DNA from: Aurantiochytrium sp. KH105 | Taxonomy: Eukaryota > Sar > Bigyra > Thraustochytrida > Thraustochytriidae | DNA: 64,000 nucleotides | Assembly (NCBI GenBank): GCA_003116975.1 | Contig: BGKB01000027.1 | Span: 62,001 to 126,000, forward strand | Reading direction: 5' to 3' | Notes under the pieces: model-generated | What the model was told of the DNA's origin: nothing | The model's input: only the letters and a program-made list of their open reading frames with translations | Database searches by the model: none | Part shown: positions 33,650 through 43,574 of the stretch, in pieces | How positions within the stretch are numbered: position 1 is the first letter of the stretch | Layout of the letters: every line of letters begins with the position of its first letter | Translations under genes and position numbers: made by a program

Positions 33650-34156
33650 TCAAAATGTTGGAGAGATTTTGCCCTCAAATTTCTCGTTTGCGAGAAGATT
33701 CGGGATTTCATAGATGTTCGGGCGAGCAGGAGCTTCGACTTGGCTGGTGCTGGAGGACGACGGTTCGGTATCGAGGAGGTTCAACTCGGTAATGATGGGA
33801 TCAAACCAAGGCTTCAATTCTGGGCGTTGAGCCTGCGTGGCCATTTTAAAGATGGCCTTCGCGAATTTTGCTTCATCAGTGATGTCGTGTCCGAACATCG
33901 CGAGACTGAATGCACAAAGAGCTTGGTTTAGTGTCGGACCGTGAGATTCGGATGATCGCCGGTTTGGAGGAGGAGGAGGTGTCACTCCAACTCTGTGAAG
34001 CGGAGATCGATGACCGAAGTGTTCCCCTTTAACATCCGAGGGACTGGTGAGTTCTTCTTCCATGTTCGCTATGTTCTTGTTTCGGGCAATCAATCGCGCA
34101 AGCCGTTCTTTTGCTTGCCTTTTTGTTGTACCTTCTGCCGTAGACGATGAGCTCAT
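33650..34156 (-). CDS. Orphan hypothetical protein in the AT-rich island
   Basis: 168 aa from the ATG at 34156; the frame stays open upstream to a non-ATG codon at 34276. It has a Lys/Arg-rich N-terminal helix (KRQAKERLARLIARNKN), a Pro5 stretch, and a helical central part (LNQALCAFSLAMFGHDI, KFAKAIFKMATQ). It ends with a Ser-rich linker. I do not recognise it. Its base composition and codon use differ from the neighbouring GC-rich genes. It could be a fragment of a mobile-element gag-like gene or a lineage-specific gene; neither is proven. Confidence 0.45.
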   Translation of the reverse strand: MSSSSTAEGTTKRQAKERLARLIARNKNIANMEEELTSPSDVKGEHFGHRSPLHRVGVTPPPPPNRRSSESHGPTLNQALCAFSLAMFGHDITDEAKFAKAIFKMATQAQRPELKPWFDPIITELNLLDTEPSSSSTSQVEAPARPNIYEIPNLLANEKFEGKISPTF

Positions 34157-35733
34157 GCGATGCACGAGCAGGAGATGGTAGCTCTTTTGGCAGAGCTTTG
34201 GAGCTGATAACTTGTTGGAGTGGTTGTCGGGCAACCAAGCCTTGGGATGAGTACTTGGTGCACACGAATGAGTCAACGACTCTTGTACAGTGCTGGTTTG
34301 CTAGCCTTGTCTGCAGCCAAGACAGCAATGAGCAATCAATGATCCTATTTGATCGCTTTCCAGCCACCGACGGCAGGCAGGCGCGCGCGTAGGCTCGTGG
34401 GCGTCCCCACGGCTCTACGCGCGGCGCTGCCGCCGGTGCTCACGCGCCTTCGCTTAGGCTAGCGAGCACGCAGACGGACAATCAGAAGAGAGACGTGAAA
34501 GATGTCTTGTATTTTGAGTTAGAGGTAAGGAATCAATCCAGACCAGCCATCTCGCGTGCGAGGCTGCAAAATGGGTTGCAGCAAGCTGGGTTGCGGCAAG
34601 CTGCGTTGCGGCAAGCTGGGTTGCGGCAAACTGCGTTGCGGCAAACTGCGTTGCAGTGTGGCGCGGCATGACTCTGATACAAAACAAATTTTTTAATTAT
34701 AACTATTATATAAATGTAATAAAATAAATACCATATAACTGTAAATGTATGCCTTGCATTGCTTTTTTTATTATTAGTATAAATAAAATGTTTTTTTAAT
34801 GTATTATTTATATTTTGAGCAAATAGTAATCTGAATTTGCTAAAATTAAGTTGTTTGTCTCAAAATACGAAGAAGGAACTGCTGCACTTTTCAAGATTTG
34901 TAATCACTGTAGCGCGCATTAGAATTTAAAATTCAATCTTGAGCAAGGTGGTCTGATGATCACTGCATAGTAGAGCCGTACACTGAAAAATGTGACTCGA
35001 AAGCTGTATAAAGAGCGCTATCACGAGGCACGGACAAAATTCAGCAAAGGGTTTCTTCGGGCATTTTAAGATATTTATTATTGGAGGTGCCTGATACAAC
35101 CAACCGCTGGTATGTATCATCAGCTGTTGGCGTTATGAATAATCACTTTGTTAAGATCCGTTTTGGGAGCATGACTGGATGTACTGTTGTATTCCTTTCA
35201 TGATTGAAGGAAAGAAGAATTTGTCTCTGCGATTTCAAAGAGAGTCTTGCTCGTACTCTTAAGGATGCTTGCCACGAAGGCAGGTAGGGCGTGTGACGCT
35301 GGACGAGTGTGTTGGCAGCTAGATTAGCTTGTAAGGGAGCGCTGTCACTGTTTCGCGTTGGGTAAGCGGTCACCTTTCACCAGGAAAAGAATCTCAGCTG
35401 TTGACTGTCGCTCGCTTTTTGCAGCTTCTGGTGATACATTTCTTAACAAAGTGTACGCGAAGACAACACGGCCAACGTGAGCTACAATGCTGACCGCCGC
35501 CACCTTCTCTCGATGGCTGGCCGGCCATCTTCCTCTTGACTCACTGTCAGATGCGTCTCTGGCATTTCAACACCTGACTGACAGTGACAGAATGAGAGCA
35601 AAAGAGCAACTGAGCAACTCAGCTCGTCCTGGCGGGCGGGAAGGAAGGGTCAGGTAAAATAATAAAAGTAGCCAGCCAGCGAGCGAGCCGGGCGCGGGCG
35701 CTCGGCAACAAGGTCGCGCGAGTGCAGACGTGA
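34157..35733. other. AT-rich gene-poor island
   Basis: Contains a 15-bp tandem array (34575-34649), an extremely AT-rich core (about 34685-34860) and a 13-bp inverted repeat pair 35144-35156 / 35441-35453 (CACTTTGTTAAGA and its complement). Short minus-strand ORFs (34926-35120 and 35143-35373) have no recognised domains. Its composition contrasts sharply with the rest of the window. Confidence 0.6.
34575..34649 (+). repeat. 15-bp tandem repeat x5
   Basis: Five units of GTTGC[A/G]GCAA[G/A]CTG[G/C], with the final base G, C, G, C, C. The unit length keeps a chance minus-strand frame open (an AATQL-like pentapeptide repeat). Confidence 0.85.
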
Positions 35734-36846
35734 ATGTCGTGGCCGTGGCAGGGAGACTCGAGAGTGCAGGCGGTGGCCAGCGAGGACGAGGACTTTGCGG
35801 CTTCGTTCGTGGGCAACAACGGCCAACGCGCACGCAGAATGCTTCAAGGAGGGGCTACCAGCGCCGCAGGCGCCGACGCGTCGGACGACAACTCAGAGGG
35901 TTTTCGCAACCTCGAAGCAGCGCCGCCGGCGCCACCGCGACCTGGTGCTGCCATGCGCTCTGACGATGGGGATGGCAACCATGCGAGAAATCTTGCACTC
36001 GATGACGAAAACGACGATGTGACACTCGAAGAAGGCGGTCGGCACCTGGTCAAGGCCATGAGCAATTGGTTCATTCCCCGCGATGGCCCGCCGCCCAGCG
36101 CCGCAGGAGAATCGCCGGGGCCTGTCGGAGCTTTTTTTCGAGATCGAATTGCTTCGGTAGGGTCATTCTCCCACGACGTTGACGACGAAGAAGGATCGTG
36201 GAATCCTGTCTTTCCAGCGAGCTTGTCACCGCCCGTGGGAAGACCCGGAGTGGGCCCCTTTGCACCTCGCATCCGCTCGGGGCCCAACGGGGCGGACTCG
36301 AGCTTCCAAAGCAGGGCCGACAGCATCAAGGTTGATATTACCTTTTCTACAGCTGAAATGAATCTCAAGCGAGATCTCAAGCGGCACTACCTTGCGCTTG
36401 CCATCGGGTGCTGGATCTTCTTGACAGTAGTGCAGAGCGTGAGTCTGATCTGCCTCAACTACTGGGAGTATTCGCCGGTCGTGATCGCTCTGTTAATCAT
36501 GGCTGGTTCTGTAGTTTTTTATTGGCGCTATGTCTGGGGTGTTTTGCGACTGCCTTTCAAGCGGCTCTGGGAGACCCCGTATCCGTATAGCGCAGCGGCC
36601 GCAGTCTTGGGCTCGCTCGCGCAGCATGCCATGTTTCTCATTTACGAGGGCTATGAGCTGGGGCAGCTCTTGATTGTCTTCTTCATGATTCAGGCCTTTT
36701 ACGTCATTTTGGTTGCGAGTACCTTTCGACATTACATGAGCAAGTGGCAGCGCTTCCTCAATCACCGCAAGCTGTGCTTTGACTCGCTTCAGACAGGATT
36801 GGCCAAGGCAGAACATCGGCAGAAGCTTTTACATGAGCACGACTGA
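35734..36846 (+). CDS. Orphan four-TM membrane protein with disordered N-terminus
   Basis: 370 aa, ATG at 35734, single exon. Residues 1-205 are hydrophilic, with acidic, Pro/Gly and Ser/Arg-rich stretches. Four hydrophobic segments follow, at about 219-241, 247-268, 284-304 and 310-330. A basic, amphipathic C-terminal tail (331-370) contains SKWQRFLNHRK. I do not recognise a family; a helical-bundle membrane protein of the secretory or endosomal system is possible. The stop codon lies inside a GACT tandem repeat. Upstream sequence is AT-rich with no clear promoter. Confidence 0.75.
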   Translation: MSWPWQGDSRVQAVASEDEDFAASFVGNNGQRARRMLQGGATSAAGADASDDNSEGFRNLEAAPPAPPRPGAAMRSDDGDGNHARNLALDDENDDVTLEEGGRHLVKAMSNWFIPRDGPPPSAAGESPGPVGAFFRDRIASVGSFSHDVDDEEGSWNPVFPASLSPPVGRPGVGPFAPRIRSGPNGADSSFQSRADSIKVDITFSTAEMNLKRDLKRHYLALAIGCWIFLTVVQSVSLICLNYWEYSPVVIALLIMAGSVVFYWRYVWGVLRLPFKRLWETPYPYSAAAAVLGSLAQHAMFLIYEGYELGQLLIVFFMIQAFYVILVASTFRHYMSKWQRFLNHRKLCFDSLQTGLAKAEHRQKLLHEHD

Positions 36847-37608
36847 CTGACTGACTGACTGACTATGAGTGCCCAGACTGCAAAGGATGTGATGGGGAAT
36901 ACAACCCGCGCTGCTTGCCTGGCTTGATCTTGTTTTTAAAAATAGTTGGCTCTAACACAGCCCGTAACATGGGGACAAAGGTTCACACTCACTCAACTGC
37001 CAATTGATACGCCGGACCGCGCTCCGTCCAAGAGCTATGTATTGTCAGTTGATAAACTATAGAGTATAGATTGACTTTGTTTTTTTTTTGCTTTGTTTTG
37101 TTTTGAGATGCCTCCACAGGGAACAAGACTGTCTCACTGCCAATTTCTTGACCAACAGACAAAGACGATATACGAGCAAAACGAACAAGCGAAACGAGTC
37201 AAGGAAAAAAGTTGAAGAAAAGTCCTTTGAACGCAGAACAATGTTCTCTGCCTGCTGAGACGTATACACTTGAAAATGGGCTGACTTGATCATATTTTCC
37301 TGGTAATCATCATCAAAAAGCCAAGTGAACCTGCTACTACCGACGCAAAACGTGTCAGGTTCTGAAAGGACTGGATGAACTGCAAAAGTCGGCAAAATTT
37401 GCTTGTCGCCGGGTTCATTGCACCTCGACAAAAAGATCGCTTGCAGCCTTGATCGTCACAATTTCTAAGCGAGACGCTGTCACGCTGCACGTACGCGAGA
37501 GATGAATGACACGGTGGAACCCTGAATCTTCCATTTTCCCTTCCTCCCTCCCTTTCTTACCCCCCCCCCCTCCCCCCCCGCCCCCCCCGCGGTACAACGA
37601 AAGGAATT
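36847..37608. other. Convergent spacer
   Basis: 762 bp. It starts with the end of a (GACT)n tract, includes a T/TTTTG-rich stretch (about 37076-37105), and ends with a C-only tract at 37561-37588 next to the DHHC gene stop. No supported gene. Confidence 0.6.
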
Positions 37609-38727
37609 TTAAACAAACTCGACCTTGCGCTGGAGGCCGTCCGAATTCATCGTGCTTGTGGATGACACAGCGTGTGTCAGGTCCTCCGGCATCTCTGCGC
37701 CGTCTGGAATGGTAACACTGGTCATGGCCGCCAGCTCAGAGGGATCATGAACACGGTAGCCGTATACCTCTTCTGGGCGGGTGTGAGAGATCTTGGTGGG
37801 GAGAAGCCAAAAGATGGAGAAGCGAGGCTCGCCACCAAAGACTTCCGTTAGGTTGTCGCAGATCGGGCGCTTCGATGACCGCGCGCCCTGGAGGCGATCA
37901 ATCTTGGAGTTAGCCGTAAGTACCATGTTGGTCTGGTCGCAGAGCATGCACATGGTAAAGAGACCAAAGAGGACGCCCTCGACAATTACAAAGAACATGA
38001 GGATGTTGGCGAGGACAGACATGTTGCACTCGGGGTAGAAGACCGGTTCGTCCTTGTTCCCTGTCATGGTCTGCACCGCTACGTCAATGGCGGCCTCGAC
38101 GGCGGTGTCGAGCATCTCGCTTTGTACGTCCTGCTTGTGCAGACGTTCTGCACGAAGACGCTTGCGCCGCGGGGATACAGACTTGCCCGAGCAGTGTGCG
38201 AGGCGGGCCATGAGCAGGGTCAGCGCGTAGACGCTGGCGGAGAACACATAGAGAAGAAAAAGCAAGAAGAACTTGTGATTGCCCAGCGCGACGCAGTTGT
38301 TGACCCAGGGGCAGTGGTGGTCGAGCTTGACGATGCACCGCTGGCAAATGGAGCAATGGTGCGTGCGCGGGGGCTTGTATGCGTCGCACTTGAGGCAGAC
38401 GCGAAAGGATTTGCCCGTGTCGCCGGGCTCAAAATCCGCGGGAACCGCATTTTTTGGGACGGCTCCGGGGTCCGTGGTCATGGCGCGCACATGAGAGATC
38501 ATGGCCAGAGCAACAATGGTGGAGAAGGCGACAACATGGAATTGGCCCCAAAAGCTATCTCCCATCCAGGGCATGATCACGTCCACCACGATGACGTACT
38601 CTGCGAAGATGAGGAGGCCTTGGGTGATGGTTGCGCAGATCATGCCGCAGCAGTCTTTAACGAACCACGACGGATGGTCATCATCTGTCCCGCACTCGCG
38701 CCAGCATGCGCACAAGGATTCGTCCAT
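37609..38727 (-). CDS. DHHC palmitoyltransferase, ZDHHC3/7-like
   Basis: 372 aa from the ATG at 38727. Topology fits DHHC enzymes: TM1 about 28-52, TM2 about 62-82, TM3 about 152-174, TM4 about 237-260. Between TM2 and TM3 lies [13 protein letters not shown], then the Cys-rich zinc domain with CLKC (111-114), [14 protein letters not shown] and the catalytic DHHC at 136-139 followed by PWVNNCV. The TDPGAVPK element is typical of the ZDHHC3/7/21 group. A TxE-type element (NLTEVFGG) follows TM4. An extra ~55-residue basic loop lies between TM3 and TM4. Expected role: S-acylation of cytosolic cysteines at Golgi or endosomal membranes; substrates unknown. Confidence 0.95.
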   Translation of the reverse strand: MDESLCACWRECGTDDDHPSWFVKDCCGMICATITQGLLIFAEYVIVVDVIMPWMGDSFWGQFHVVAFSTIVALAMISHVRAMTTDPGAVPKNAVPADFEPGDTGKSFRVCLKCDAYKPPRTHHCSICQRCIVKLDHHCPWVNNCVALGNHKFFLLFLLYVFSASVYALTLLMARLAHCSGKSVSPRRKRLRAERLHKQDVQSEMLDTAVEAAIDVAVQTMTGNKDEPVFYPECNMSVLANILMFFVIVEGVLFGLFTMCMLCDQTNMVLTANSKIDRLQGARSSKRPICDNLTEVFGGEPRFSIFWLLPTKISHTRPEEVYGYRVHDPSELAAMTSVTIPDGAEMPEDLTHAVSSTSTMNSDGLQRKVEFV

Positions 38728-39059
38728 CGTCTCCTCTCGTCAGCGGCACCGCGAGCGAAAGGGGGCGAGAGGGAGTTTTTTTTGGGGGGGGGGGGCGCGC
38801 GCTTCTCCTCCTCGTCGTCGTCGTTGCTCACTCGCTCGCCTTCTTTCCAAGCGCGAGCGGACCGACTCAACCTCGTCCAGCTCAGCCCGGCCAGCCCCGG
38901 CCAGCGACCCGCCGTGCTCGGCGTCTTCCGCGCGGGCTCGAGTGGTCGCCGTCCTCCTCCTGCCTCGCGCTGCCTGCGTCGGCGCTGCGCTGCGCGGGCT
39001 CGCGCCGAGACTGTCTGTCTGTCTGTATTGTGTGTATGCGGCATGCGAAGCTCCTTCAT

Positions 39060-39111
<52 letters not shown>

Positions 39112-39446
39112 TCGCCCGACGGCCTTCTTGCTGTGACAGCAGGAGCATCAATCAGCCAGGGCAGGTACGCTGTACTATTCCCGTAGTAAGAAGGCGGCGG
39201 AAAGCAGGGCCACTCGCCGGCTCGAGCAGACCCGCACCGCGGCAAGCGCGGCAGAGCGCGGCGGCGAGCCTCGCGACGAGCGCCGCCGAAGCAGGCTCTG
39301 GCTTGGTCGGGCGCCTGGGGAACGCAAATCGGTGTTGCAAGCGAAGGGAAGCCAACAGAGAACAGAGCAGGAGCCGGGGACCCCGCGCTGGAAACGCACG
39401 CAGGGCGACCGGGAGCACGCGGGCGCGCGAGCGGGCAGGAGGCGCG
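38728..39446. promoter_or_regulatory. Divergent promoter region, DHHC / KIN17
   Basis: 719 bp between divergent start codons. Contains T8G12 at 38776-38795 and (TTTC)14 at 39059-39114. A long plus-strand open frame runs through it into KIN17 but is repeat-encoded (Phe/Leu/Ser), so I do not treat it as coding. Confidence 0.5.
39059..39114 (+). repeat. (TTTC)14 microsatellite
   Basis: Fourteen perfect tetranucleotide units in a divergent promoter region. Confidence 0.95.
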
Positions 39447-40784
39447 ATGGGGGGCAAGAGCAAGCAGGGCAAGGCGCTGCCCGGGTCGGCCAAGGCGGTG
39501 GCCAACAAGATGAAGGCGCGAGGGCTCGGGAAACTGCGCTTCTACTGCCAAATGTGCGAGAAACAGTGCCGCGACGAAAATGGCTTCAAGTGCCACTGCA
39601 TGTCGGAGGCGCACATTCGCAAAATGCAGCTCTTCGCAAGCAACCAGAATAAGTTCCTTGACGAGTTCTCGAGCAAATTTGAAAAAGGCTACGTCGATTT
39701 GCTCTCGCGCAGACACCAGAGCAAGTTTGTCGACGCCAACGCCGTCTACAACGAGTACATCCAGGAGCGCGAGCACGTGCACATGAACGCTACGCGTTGG
39801 GCCACTCTTACGCAATTTGTGAAATATCTTGTCGAGGAGTCCATTGTGCGCGCAGAGGAGACGGAGCGTGGCTTCCGCATCCAATGGATTAATCGCGACC
39901 CCACGCATGTGCAGCGCCAGCTCGACCTTGAAAAGGTCAAGAAGCGCAAGTTCGACCTCGACGACGAGGATCGCAGGCGCAAACTTCTCGAGATGCAACA
40001 AAAGGCTCTTGCTTCCACGGACCAAGTTCCCGTCGTAGCCCCTTCGCAACTCGACGAGTCGAGTCGCGCGCAGCTTGGCAAGGTTCGCGTCTCGCTGCAG
40101 GATGCTTCTGCCTTGCGCAAGCGTCGCCGACGACTTCCCCAAGGCGAAGCCAGTGATTTAGAAGAAGAAGAAGAAGAAGAAGAAGAACTGGACCAAGATC
40201 GAGACCAAAATGAAGATCGAGACCGAGGAGAAGGAAACGAAGATGACAATGATGAATTTAGACAGCACGCATTGGCCCGCGATGTCAATAACGCGGCTGA
40301 AAAGGAAACAAGACCTGGCCAAGATCAGCGTCAAAGCCAAGAAGCAGATACGCGCAACTCGAACACTGCAAGCCTTGTAGATGGCTTGATTGATGGCTCA
40401 TGGCTCGTCCCTGGCCTGGTTGTAAAGATTATTTCGAGCAAGGTGGGCAATGGCAATCTCAAGAAACGCAAGGCCATCGTAGTGAGGGCAACCCGATCGG
40501 AATCTTCTGGAAAGGTGAAGGCCGAGCTGCAGCTCATGGATGATCCGGACGAAGTTGTCTGGGCCAAAGAAAGTCACCTTGAAACGGTCCTTCCGGACGT
40601 CGGGGGACCTGTGCTCATTGTATCAAAAAAATCGGATATGGCGCGACGAGGCCAACGCGGGATTATGAAGGGTTTGCTTGAAGACCAATTCAAGGCCAAA
40701 GTATGCGTTCAGGGGTCTTCTACCGACGTTGCGCTCGACTATGAAAACGTGTGTCGGTATTTTGACCTTGGCTCTGGCGTCTAA
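39447..40784 (+). CDS. KIN: DNA/RNA-binding protein KIN17 homologue
   Basis: 445 aa from the ATG at 39447, whose N-terminus MGGKSKQGKALPGSAKAVAN followed by KMKARGLGKLRFYCQMC matches the KIN17 family. A single C2H2-type zinc finger is at C34, C37, H50 and H56. A winged-helix region follows (residues about 60-160, with VYNEYIQEREHVHMNATRW). The middle (about 235-300) is acidic/Arg-rich low complexity. Two C-terminal KOW/SH3-like modules are suggested by the SWLVPGLVVKI segment (about 320) and the GPVLIVSKKSDMARRGQRG segment (about 395). Family role: nuclear chromatin and RNA protein linked to DNA replication, repair and splicing. Single exon. Confidence 0.95.
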   Translation: MGGKSKQGKALPGSAKAVANKMKARGLGKLRFYCQMCEKQCRDENGFKCHCMSEAHIRKMQLFASNQNKFLDEFSSKFEKGYVDLLSRRHQSKFVDANAVYNEYIQEREHVHMNATRWATLTQFVKYLVEESIVRAEETERGFRIQWINRDPTHVQRQLDLEKVKKRKFDLDDEDRRRKLLEMQQKALASTDQVPVVAPSQLDESSRAQLGKVRVSLQDASALRKRRRRLPQGEASDLEEEEEEEEELDQDRDQNEDRDRGEGNEDDNDEFRQHALARDVNNAAEKETRPGQDQRQSQEADTRNSNTASLVDGLIDGSWLVPGLVVKIISSKVGNGNLKKRKAIVVRATRSESSGKVKAELQLMDDPDEVVWAKESHLETVLPDVGGPVLIVSKKSDMARRGQRGIMKGLLEDQFKAKVCVQGSSTDVALDYENVCRYFDLGSGV

Positions 40785-41354
40785 ACTTGTCGACTGTCTC
40801 AATAAGAATAAGAGTGTATCATAACTTTGGGCGGAGTTTGTTTCTTTGTTACTTTTCATTGAAGCGATTGTCAGCGATTATATCTCTCTCTTTCGAGGCA
40901 CTTACATTTCCAAATCTTGAGCAGCAGCAGCAGCAGCAGCAGCAGCTGGTCTTGCTTGCTCCAACGTTGACGTTTGCGGGTAAAACGACAAACGAGAGCG
41001 TAGGTTTCATTATTGCATTTTCCACTGCCCTTGCTGCTGCCAGGACAATCAATACCTCACCTCGGCTGCCTTGTTTCTCACTCCCTTATTACATACAACT
41101 TGGGCTTGAAGTTGAACTTGTGGTCATTGTGAGGAGATGAGACCACTTCGCCACCACCCATCAAATCAAAGCAAACGCGATCCAAAAGGCCTTGAGGAGA
41201 TCGCGCGCGCCCCTGCGACGCGAAGCAGCAGCGCCCGAGACAAGCCGAGACAGACGGAGAGGCGACGGAGGCAGAGGTTTCCTCGCGAACCTCGTCAACG
41301 AGCTAGCTCCAAGGTGGAGCAAGCGCACGTGCATTAGCGTGAGATACGAGAAAG
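40785..41354. other. Spacer between KIN17 and aldolase/SDR genes
   Basis: 570 bp holding a (CAG)8-9 tract at about 40922-40947. No supported ORF. The last 200 bp should contain the promoter of the downstream gene. Confidence 0.6.
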
Positions 41355-43574
41355 ATGACTTCGTGCGGCTGCAGCGGGCTTGCCCAGGTAAGCCAGGGCC
41401 CCGTGCACGTAAAGGAGGTCGCGTACCCAGTGTACGATGAAGCCGAAGCCAAGGCGTACTGCGAGCGGTTCCCTGAAGCCCCCGCGGAGCTGGCCATTCG
41501 GTGCTACACGAGCAACCTGATTGGTCGCGAGGCCTCGCTCGTGCTCCATGGCGGCGGCAACACAAGCGTCAAGCTGAAGAGCAAGACGCGCGTAGGCGAC
41601 GAAGTGGACGTGCTCTGCGTCAAGGGAAGCGGATACAACCTGGACAGCATCATCCCCAAGGGTTTTCCCCAGGTCGACCTCGTGCATTTGCGCAGGCTGC
41701 TCGAGCTCGACTCGATGACGGACCCGGAAATGGTCAACGAGTTCCGCACCCACATGCTCGATGCTTCGTCGCCGAACCCGTCCGTGGAGACCCTCTTGCA
41801 TGCTCTGCTGCCTGCGCGTTTTGTGGACCACAGCCATGCCGACGCCATTGTGGCGCTGGCGGACCACTCGGTGGAAGAGGCCACCCGGCTCTTTACCGAG
41901 GCCTTTGGCGGCGAGCTCAAGTTCGCCGTGGTGCCCTACCACATTCCGGGCTTCCCTCTTGCTGGTGCGGCGCGCAAGGTCCTGGCCGAGGCTGGCGACG
42001 ACCTGGACTGCCTCATTCTGCTCAAGCACGGTCTCTTTACCTGGGGCGAGGAGGCGCGCGACTCGTATGAGAAGCACATCAAGGCTGTAAACCTTGCCGA
42101 GCGCTACCTGGCCTCGCGCGAGCACAACGCTCTGACGCTGCGCCCGCGTAAGGAGCCATCGGCCGCCTTTTTCGATCGCGCCACCAGCGTCTTGCGCGGC
42201 GTCTTTGCCGAATTCTCAGGCGATGTCGACGGCGGAGCAGGTTGGATCCTGGTGTACCGCGACTCTCCTGAGGTGGCGGCCTTTGCCCAGTCCGAGGAGT
42301 GCGACAAGCTCTCGCAGATTGGTTGCATCACCCCGGACCACGTGATCCGCACCAAGCAGGTCCCGCTCGTGATCCGTGGCTTGGAACAGGACCGCTTTTA
42401 CAGCGAGGACGAGGACCCGGCGGGCGTGGCCGAGACTCCCGAGGGTGACAAGGCCCTCCGCACGTACCTGCGCGAGCAGATGCAAGCGTACGTGGACCGC
42501 TACCACGAGTACTTTCGCAGCAACAATGAGCGCGTGGGCGGCACGAAGCAGGAGCTTGACCCGCTTCCGCGCGTTTTGCTGGTGGAGCACTTTGGTCTCT
42601 TTACGGTTGCGCGCGATGCCAAGTCGTGCTCGATCGCGGCTGACATTTACGAGCACACTGTGCCGACCCTGGTCTCGAGTCTCGAATCCTCGGGTACCTT
42701 TGAGCCGGTGAACACGGAAGAGATTTTTGACGTCGAGTACTGGTCGTTGGAGCAGGCCAAGCTCAAGCTCGGCGCCAAGGCTGCGGGAGCTCTCCACGGC
42801 AAGGTTGCACTCATTACGGGCGGCGGCTCGGGCATCGGTCTCCAGACCGCGGTGCATTTTGCCAAGGCTGGCGCCAGCGTCTTTATCGTGGACCTGCTTC
42901 CGGAGCGCGTCAGCGAGGGCGTGGCTGCTGTCGCGCAGGCGACCAAGAACAAATTTGCTGTGGCCGGCGCGATTGCTGACGTGAGCGATCCGGCGCAGGT
43001 CGAGGAGGCCTTTCACAAGCTTTGCGTGGCCTTTGGCGGTGTCGACATTGTCGTCTCGAACGCTGGCATTGTCGTGCAGGCTGCGCCGGGCCTGGCCAGC
43101 GTTGATCCTGCGGCGCTGAAGAAGTCGATGGACATTAACTTTTACGGTCATCACTGGGTGTCGAGTGCCGGTGTGCGCCGCATGGTCGCTCAGGGCACGG
43201 GTGGCGCGCTTCTCTACAACATTTCCAAGGCCCCGCTCAACCCTGGTCCCAAGCTTGGGCCGTACTGCGTGGCCAAGGCTGCGGCTCTTGGTCTCATGCG
43301 CCAGTACTGCGTCGAGTACGGCGACCGTGGTATTCGCAGCAACGCTGTCAATGCCGATCGCGTGCGCACCAACCTCTTTGATATTGCCCTTGTCGAGAAG
43401 CGGGCACAGGCTCGCGGCCTTACCGCCGAGCAGTACTTCAAGTCTAACCTGCTCAGTGTTGAGGTTTCCGCCGACGATGTTGCCCAGGCCTTTCTTTCGC
43501 TCGCGACCGCGCGTAGCACCACTGGATCCATTTACACTGTCGACGGTGGCAACATTGCCGCTGCTCCTCGATAG
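41355..43574 (+). CDS. Class II aldolase / short-chain dehydrogenase fusion, bacterial rhamnulose-1-P type
   Basis: 739 aa, intronless, ATG at 41355. The N-terminal domain (about 40-290) is class II aldolase/adducin-like, with GGGNTSVKLK, the zinc-type HSHADAIVAL and the ILLKHGLFTWG segment. After a linker, residues about 485-735 form a short-chain dehydrogenase with the TGGGSGIG NAD-binding loop (about 489-496), SNAG, and a Ser623-Tyr636-Lys640 catalytic set (YCVAK). The same aldolase-SDR order is known from bacterial bifunctional rhamnulose-phosphate aldolase/dehydrogenases (YuxG-like). In those enzymes one part cleaves rhamnulose-1-phosphate and the other oxidises lactaldehyde. Such a fusion in a eukaryotic genome suggests ancient transfer; substrate and origin are inferred. 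Codon use matches neighbours. Confidence 0.9.
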   Translation: MTSCGCSGLAQVSQGPVHVKEVAYPVYDEAEAKAYCERFPEAPAELAIRCYTSNLIGREASLVLHGGGNTSVKLKSKTRVGDEVDVLCVKGSGYNLDSIIPKGFPQVDLVHLRRLLELDSMTDPEMVNEFRTHMLDASSPNPSVETLLHALLPARFVDHSHADAIVALADHSVEEATRLFTEAFGGELKFAVVPYHIPGFPLAGAARKVLAEAGDDLDCLILLKHGLFTWGEEARDSYEKHIKAVNLAERYLASREHNALTLRPRKEPSAAFFDRATSVLRGVFAEFSGDVDGGAGWILVYRDSPEVAAFAQSEECDKLSQIGCITPDHVIRTKQVPLVIRGLEQDRFYSEDEDPAGVAETPEGDKALRTYLREQMQAYVDRYHEYFRSNNERVGGTKQELDPLPRVLLVEHFGLFTVARDAKSCSIAADIYEHTVPTLVSSLESSGTFEPVNTEEIFDVEYWSLEQAKLKLGAKAAGALHGKVALITGGGSGIGLQTAVHFAKAGASVFIVDLLPERVSEGVAAVAQATKNKFAVAGAIADVSDPAQVEEAFHKLCVAFGGVDIVVSNAGIVVQAAPGLASVDPAALKKSMDINFYGHHWVSSAGVRRMVAQGTGGALLYNISKAPLNPGPKLGPYCVAKAAALGLMRQYCVEYGDRGIRSNAVNADRVRTNLFDIALVEKRAQARGLTAEQYFKSNLLSVEVSADDVAQAFLSLATARSTTGSIYTVDGGNIAAAPR

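Noticed and set aside
34575-34649. Possible CRISPR-like array
   Set aside because: Units are contiguous with no unique spacers, and the genome is eukaryotic.
38706-39446. KIN17 frame extended upstream through the (TTTC)n array
   Set aside because: The extension encodes Phe/Leu/Ser repeat and does not resemble KIN17; the ATG at 39447 matches the conserved family N-terminus.
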